From NCBI GenBank assembly GCA_934190785.1, contig CAKPTA010000001.1, forward strand, positions 206,975 through 270,974: a stretch of 64,000 bases of DNA, read 5' to 3'. The position numbers and the translations under genes are program-made. Source of the stretch: an uncultured Bacilli bacterium (GTDB taxonomy: Bacteria; Bacillota_I; Bacilli_A; RF39; UBA660). Below, one piece after another: positions 59,772 through 64,000 of the stretch. Position 1 is the stretch's first letter. Each line of letters opens with the position of its first letter. The notes under the pieces were generated by a model that was not told the origin of the DNA, did no database searches, and was given only the letters and a program-made list of their open reading frames with translations.

Positions 59772-60194
59772 TTATTCTGCATTTATCCATATATTTTTTA
59801 TCTCTTCTAAAGGAGAATCAAAATCAGGTTCTATTTTCTTTATTTTACCATAATTTATATAATATATACTTTCCCTATTATTAAGATTATTTTTTATAAT
59901 GTTTTCAAGTAATATGCTATCTTTATATAAATCATAATTCTTTTTTAATAAAGTATACATTACAATATAACTTGTATTATAAACTAATCCATGCTTTCTA
60001 TATTTTAAATATAACTTCTTGGACATTTTTAAACTTCTTTTACTAAAAACAATTGTATTTCCATACATCATAGAAAAAATAAGATATAATTCTTTTTCTT
60101 TCATTACATCATTTACTATATAACCACCAACATTAAACATCATAATTAAAACATCATAACTAGAAAATAAATCCTCAATAATAGATGTATTCAT
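59772..60194 (-). CDS. Unrecognised protein, 140 residues
   Basis: I do not recognise this protein. It is Tyr/Asn/Ile-rich with helical character and a few hydrophobic stretches (SYDVLIMMFNVGGYIV). The frame opens at a GTG inside the SD (GAGGTGGAG), so ATG 60194 is preferred. It lies 41 bases before deoD and 77 bases after the uvrA stop. Its deoD neighbour may be just an accident. Confidence 0.5.
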   Translation of the reverse strand: MNTSIIEDLFSSYDVLIMMFNVGGYIVNDVMKEKELYLIFSMMYGNTIVFSKRSLKMSKKLYLKYRKHGLVYNTSYIVMYTLLKKNYDLYKDSILLENIIKNNLNNRESIYYINYGKIKKIEPDFDSPLEEIKNIWINAE

Positions 60195-60253
60195 TTTCTC
60201 CACCTCACTTTATTATTCGTTAAAAATATTTAAATTTCCTTTTAAAAACAAAA

Positions 60254-60273
60254 AAATCTCTAAAAAGAGATTT
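60254..60273 (-). terminator. Terminator of uvrA
   Basis: The stem AAATCTCT/AGAGATTT with loop AAAA is followed on the minus strand by T6GT. Confidence 0.7.
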
Positions 60274-63085
60274 AATTTAAGTATTTTTGTAAAAATTGTC
60301 CTGTATAACTTTCTTTTATTTTAGCAACTTCTTCTGGTGTACCTGTACAAACTACCTTTCCACCTAAATTACCACCTTCTGGTCCTAAATCAATAATATA
60401 ATCAGCTACTTTTATAACATCTAAATTGTGTTCAATAACAAGTACAGTATCACCATTATCAACAATACGATTTAATATTACAAGCAATTTCTTTATATCA
60501 TCAGTATGTAAACCAGTTGTTGGTTCATCTAAAATAAATAAACTCTTACCTGTTGGCTTCTTTTGCAACTCTTTTGCTAATTTAACACGAGCTGCCTCAC
60601 CACCTGATAAAGTTGGAGCTGGTTGACCTAATTTTATATAAGATAATCCAACGTCCATAAGCATTTGCAATTTAGTTTTAATTTTAGGATGATTATCAAA
60701 AAATTCAATAGCTTCTTCAACACGCATTTCTAAAACATCATAAATACTTTTACCTTTATATTTAATCTCTAATGTTTCACTATTATAACGTGTTCCGTGA
60801 CACACTTCACATGGAACATAAACATCTGGTAAAAAATGCATTTCGATTTTTTTGACACCATCACCAAAGCAAGCTTCACATCTTCCACCTTTAACATTAA
60901 ATGAAAAACGTCCCTTATCATATCCGCGCATTTTTGCTTCTTTTGTTGCTGTAAAAACTTCCCTGATATCATCAAATACACCTGTGTATGTAGCAGGGTT
61001 ACTTCTTGGAGTTCTTCCAATTGGAGCCTGCGAAATATCTACTACTTTATCAATATTATCAAGACCAGTAACAGTTTTATATGCACCTGGCTTTTCTTTA
61101 CTCTTGTATAAATTGTTACTTACACATTTGTATATAATTTCATTTACTAATGTACTTTTACCAGAGCCTGATACACCTGTTACACAAGTAAGTGTTCCAA
61201 GAGGTAATTTAACTGTGATATTTTTTAAGTTATTCTCACTGGCTCCTTTAACTATTAAATACTTTTTATTCCCCTTGCGGCGACTAGTTGGAACATCTAT
61301 TTTATATTCACCACTTAAATATTTACCAGTTAAACTATTTTTATTATGCATAACTTCTTCAGGTGTACCTGCTGCAACAACATGTCCACCATGTAATCCA
61401 GCACCCGGACCTATATCAACCAAATAATCAGCTTGAAGCATCGTGTCAGTATCATGTTCTACAACAATTAATGTATTTCCTAAATCACGCATTTCAAGCA
61501 TAGAATTAATTAATCTCTGATTATCTCTTTGATGAAGACCTATACTAGGTTCATCAAGAACATAAAGAACACCAGTAAGTCTAGATCCAATTTGTGTTGC
61601 AAGTCGTATACGTTGAGCTTCTCCACCAGATAATGTCCCAGCAGAACGATTAAGTGTTAAATAAGAAAGCCCAACATTAATTAAAAACTCAAGTCTCGAA
61701 TTTATTTCTTTTAAAATAAGTTTAGAAATCTCTTTTTGCTCCTCCCCTAATTTTAGGCTTAATAAATAATCATGTAATTCAGAAACACTAAATTTTGTAG
61801 CTTCATAAATATTTTTATCACCAACAAGAACTGACAAAACAGATGAATCAAGACGGGCTCCATTACAAGTTTTACAAACAGACTCCCTCATATACTGTTC
61901 TATCCACGTTCTAATCCATGAACTTTTTGTTTCAACATATCTACGCTCTAAATTAGTAATAATTCCCTCATAATAATTTTTAGCTTTTCTTGTATTTCCA
62001 TTCTTTGAAACATAATTAAATTCAATTACATCATTTGAACCATATAAAATAATATCAAGATCACTTCTTTTTAAATCCTTAACTGGCACATTCATATCAA
62101 TATTATAAAACTTACACGTTGTAAATAATTCTGTGTATGTAATATTGCTAGTATCATCAATATTAATTGCTGCAATCGCACCTTCATTTAAACTTAAATT
62201 CTTATCAGGAATAAGTAAATCTTCATCCAATGTATATTTTATTCCAAGACCTTTACAATCTGGGCAAGCACCATAAGGAGCATTAAAACTAAACATACGA
62301 GGTTCAAGTTCTGGTAAACTAAAGTCACAATCTGGGCAGGCATATTTTTCACTCATGACAAAGTCGTCACCACCGATAACATCAATTTCAACTTTACCAT
62401 TGCTTAGTTTACAAGTAGTTTCAATAGAATCATATAATCTACTTCTAATACCATCTTTAATGACAATACGATCAACAACAACAGAAATAGTATGCTTCTT
62501 ATTTTTTTCTAAACTTATTTCTTCTGCTAAATCATATTCAACATCATCAATTTTAACTCTTGCATAACCATCCTTAACAAGAGAATTAAGTAAATCTTTA
62601 TGAGTTCCTTTTTCTTTATAAACAATAGGTGCTAACACTTTAATCTTAGTACCTTCACTCTGTTTTAAAACCTGATTTACCATTTCTTCAATACTTTGAC
62701 TTGTAATAGGCTTATGATGAATAGGACAATATGGTATTCCTATTCTTGCATACAAAAGTCTTAAATAATCATATATTTCAGTTACAGTTCCAACAGTACT
62801 TCTTGGGTTTTTATTAGTTGTTTTTTGATCAATACTAATAGATGGCGATAATCCTTCAATACTATCAACATCAGGTTTTTCACTTCCTCCAAGAAACTGT
62901 CTCGCATATGCACTTAAAGATTCAACATAACGTCTTTCACCTTCAGCATAAATCGTATCAAAAGCAAGTGAACTTTTACCGCTTCCCGATACACCTGTCA
63001 TAACAATTAATTTGTTCTTGGGAAGTTCAAGTGAAATGTTTTGTAAATTATTTTCACGTGCACCTTTAATAATAATTTTATCCAT
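60272..63085 (-). CDS. uvrA: Excinuclease ABC subunit UvrA
   Basis: UvrA recognises DNA damage and starts nucleotide excision repair with UvrB and UvrC. From ATG 63085 (SD AGGTGG) the protein has 937 residues: two ABC ATPase domains with Walker A GVSGSGKSS and GVSGSGKST, the insertion and zinc modules with CPDC/CPDC and CEAC/CEVC pairs, and ABC signatures LSGGEAQRIRLA and LSGGEAARVKLA. The Walker-B region is VLDEPSIGLHQRD and ILDEPTTGLH. No LexA box was seen upstream; an extended -10 (TGGTATACT) lies at 63109-63117. uvrB is not in the window. Confidence 0.97.
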   Translation of the reverse strand: MDKIIIKGARENNLQNISLELPKNKLIVMTGVSGSGKSSLAFDTIYAEGERRYVESLSAYARQFLGGSEKPDVDSIEGLSPSISIDQKTTNKNPRSTVGTVTEIYDYLRLLYARIGIPYCPIHHKPITSQSIEEMVNQVLKQSEGTKIKVLAPIVYKEKGTHKDLLNSLVKDGYARVKIDDVEYDLAEEISLEKNKKHTISVVVDRIVIKDGIRSRLYDSIETTCKLSNGKVEIDVIGGDDFVMSEKYACPDCDFSLPELEPRMFSFNAPYGACPDCKGLGIKYTLDEDLLIPDKNLSLNEGAIAAINIDDTSNITYTELFTTCKFYNIDMNVPVKDLKRSDLDIILYGSNDVIEFNYVSKNGNTRKAKNYYEGIITNLERRYVETKSSWIRTWIEQYMRESVCKTCNGARLDSSVLSVLVGDKNIYEATKFSVSELHDYLLSLKLGEEQKEISKLILKEINSRLEFLINVGLSYLTLNRSAGTLSGGEAQRIRLATQIGSRLTGVLYVLDEPSIGLHQRDNQRLINSMLEMRDLGNTLIVVEHDTDTMLQADYLVDIGPGAGLHGGHVVAAGTPEEVMHNKNSLTGKYLSGEYKIDVPTSRRKGNKKYLIVKGASENNLKNITVKLPLGTLTCVTGVSGSGKSTLVNEIIYKCVSNNLYKSKEKPGAYKTVTGLDNIDKVVDISQAPIGRTPRSNPATYTGVFDDIREVFTATKEAKMRGYDKGRFSFNVKGGRCEACFGDGVKKIEMHFLPDVYVPCEVCHGTRYNSETLEIKYKGKSIYDVLEMRVEEAIEFFDNHPKIKTKLQMLMDVGLSYIKLGQPAPTLSGGEAARVKLAKELQKKPTGKSLFILDEPTTGLHTDDIKKLLVILNRIVDNGDTVLVIEHNLDVIKVADYIIDLGPEGGNLGGKVVCTGTPEEVAKIKESYTGQFLQKYLN

Positions 63086-63108
63086 AATATACCACCTCAA
63101 ACATAAAT

Positions 63109-63117
63109 AGTATACCA
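63109..63117 (-). promoter_or_regulatory. uvrA extended -10 promoter
   Basis: TGGTATACT on the minus strand, about 24 bases before the ATG, is identical to the element upstream of the phosphoketolase gene. There is no convincing -35. Confidence 0.45.
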
Positions 63118-63160
63118 CATTAAAATAATTTTTTGCAGTTTATATATTTATATAAAGAAA

Positions 63161-63180
63161 AAAAGAGAAGTCTCTCTTTT
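63161..63180 (-). terminator. Terminator of the FGE-like gene
   Basis: The stem AAAAGAGA/TCTCTTTT with a 4-base loop is followed on the minus strand by TTTCTTTATA. It lies at the gene's stop. Confidence 0.7.
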
Positions 63181-64000
63181 ATCCAATTAATGCCATACGG
63201 AAGCCATCAAATACTCCAACGTCACCCGCACCTAAATCAAAAGAAAACTGACCTGCAATACCTCCAAGAACATATGTTCCTCCACGTGCAAGCCAAGGAC
63301 GCGAATCATAAATAAACTCAGTACGATCATCAAACCAAGAATTATGTATTCTAGCACCACCATCCTTATCTTGATAATAATAAAATGGCCCTATCTCTCC
63401 TGTTGCGTCTCCTAAAATTCTCTTATTATAACTTGTCCAACCACTATCACTTGGATAAACATCAAAATATTTTGAATCATACTTAGATATTGAGGCTGCA
63501 TCAAAACCGCTATCTTTATATGTATCTTTTACATATGAAGCCATGTATTCCCATGCGCCTCCACTCATATCATATACTCCACTTATATTTCCAGTTGTAC
63601 TTGCCTTATATCCTGTTTCTGTATTATATGCAAGTGTCACACTTGTATCAGTTCCATATGTTCCAGGATAACTACTCTGATTTGTTCCTTCTACGGCACT
63701 ATATCCTGTTATAAAACTACTATTATTATTTATATTTACTTCATCATTTATTCCATATACTGAATATGATAAGTATGTAGCAGCTCCCCACTCAGTATTC
63801 TTTAACATATGACTATCTAGATTTCTATTATAATTGTAAGATAACTCAAACATTGTCTTTACATTTATATTTCGAAGTGATGTATTATTTGGTTTTACTG
63901 TTATATTACTTGTACTTCCCGTCACTTCAAATTTTCCCATCCAAAATCCATTACTTTCAAAACTTGTAAAGGCTGGATGTGTTAAATATTCTCCTACCTT
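63179..64000 (-). CDS. FGE-like (sulfatase-modifying-factor fold) surface protein, partial
   Basis: The gene runs off the right edge; 273 C-terminal codons are visible, open to the last base. The sequence resembles a formylglycine-generating-enzyme/SUMF1-type fold: GFWMGKFEVTGS, NTEWGAATYLSYSVYG, YDMSGGAWEYMA, ARGGTYVLGG and the GFRMALIG end (the last matching the family's GFR terminus). It is very rich in Ser, Thr, Gly, Tyr and Asn, as expected of an exported protein. The N-terminal half, which would show a signal or prepilin leader, is outside the window. FGE-like folds also occur in non-enzymatic surface proteins. Confidence 0.6.
   Translation of the reverse strand, partial: KVGEYLTHPAFTSFESNGFWMGKFEVTGSTSNITVKPNNTSLRNINVKTMFELSYNYNRNLDSHMLKNTEWGAATYLSYSVYGINDEVNINNNSSFITGYSAVEGTNQSSYPGTYGTDTSVTLAYNTETGYKASTTGNISGVYDMSGGAWEYMASYVKDTYKDSGFDAASISKYDSKYFDVYPSDSGWTSYNKRILGDATGEIGPFYYYQDKDGGARIHNSWFDDRTEFIYDSRPWLARGGTYVLGGIAGQFSFDLGAGDVGVFDGFRMALIG

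Noticed and set aside
63086..63180. LexA (SOS) box at uvrA
   Set aside because: No CGAAC-N4-GTTCG-like sequence is present upstream of uvrA on either strand.
1..64000. CRISPR array, prophage or restriction system
   Set aside because: No regularly spaced repeats, no phage structural or integrase genes, and no restriction or defence genes were seen anywhere in the window.

Overview
The window is strongly A+T-rich, densely packed and mostly coding on the minus strand. It uses the standard code: TGG is the tryptophan codon and TGA only terminates. Its genes are typical of Firmicutes: a full set of AGGAGG-type ribosome-binding sites, an L19 leader, CsoR and CIRCE regulation, a PulE/pilin secretion apparatus, and endospore genes (spoIIM, gpr, ylbJ, ylbL, sigG, ylmC). 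The best guess is an uncultivated, gut-associated, endospore-competent Bacilli lineage with a compact genome (RF39/Erysipelotrichia-like). That placement is an inference from gene content only.

Layout, left to right. 1-4163: an edge fragment, an HTH regulator, mnmA, spoIIM, a tiny Prli42-like membrane peptide and the spore protease gpr. 4298-11548: rpsT, a transglutaminase-like exported protein, ylbL and ylbJ, two prepilin-like genes facing a PulE-type ATPase, and holA. 11597-19221: phosphoketolase, a two-component system, an ApbE-like protein behind a 31-codon leader ORF, a short-chain dehydrogenase and a glycolipid-type glycosyltransferase. 19243-24660: ylmC and sigG with a sigma-G-like promoter, a methyltransferase, two paralogous kinase-fold proteins, and htpG behind a CIRCE operator. 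24669-32053: a DUF4186 gene, a truncated cysteine desulfurase, the csoR-copA-copZ-DUF2318 copper operon, gmk, and a split zinc/cadmium-type exporter facing an ArsR regulator with twin operators.

32229-39468: an orphan gene, tRNA-Arg(CCT), an HD hydrolase, a DUF3048 lipoprotein-like gene, ackA, a rhomboid, tspO, an RluA-type synthase and lspA. 39524-50660: a polysaccharide deacetylase and a GH25 lysozyme that share Ig-like domains, a MarR-regulated heterodimeric ABC exporter, a CmpB-family membrane protein, and a run of unrecognised genes including a decayed frame. 50902-59730: tRNA-Met, lepB, rplS, trmD, rimM, a SpoU methylase, a pilin, the YmfH/YmfF M16 pair, add and deoD. 60272-64000: uvrA and a partial FGE-like surface protein.

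How the genes work together. Phosphoketolase and acetate kinase together give acetyl-phosphate and then acetate plus ATP. add and deoD form a purine-nucleoside salvage pair. The copper and zinc modules are complete sensor-plus-exporter units whose operators can be read in the promoters. lspA, lepB, PulE, three prepilins, M16 proteases, a rhomboid, the deacetylase and the lysozyme form a large envelope and export contingent. The most interesting items are the CIRCE shared between htpG and the kinase-like pair, the sigma-G-like promoter of sigG, the leader ORF before the ApbE-like gene, the Prli42-like peptide and three gene remnants. I found no CRISPR array, insertion sequence or prophage.
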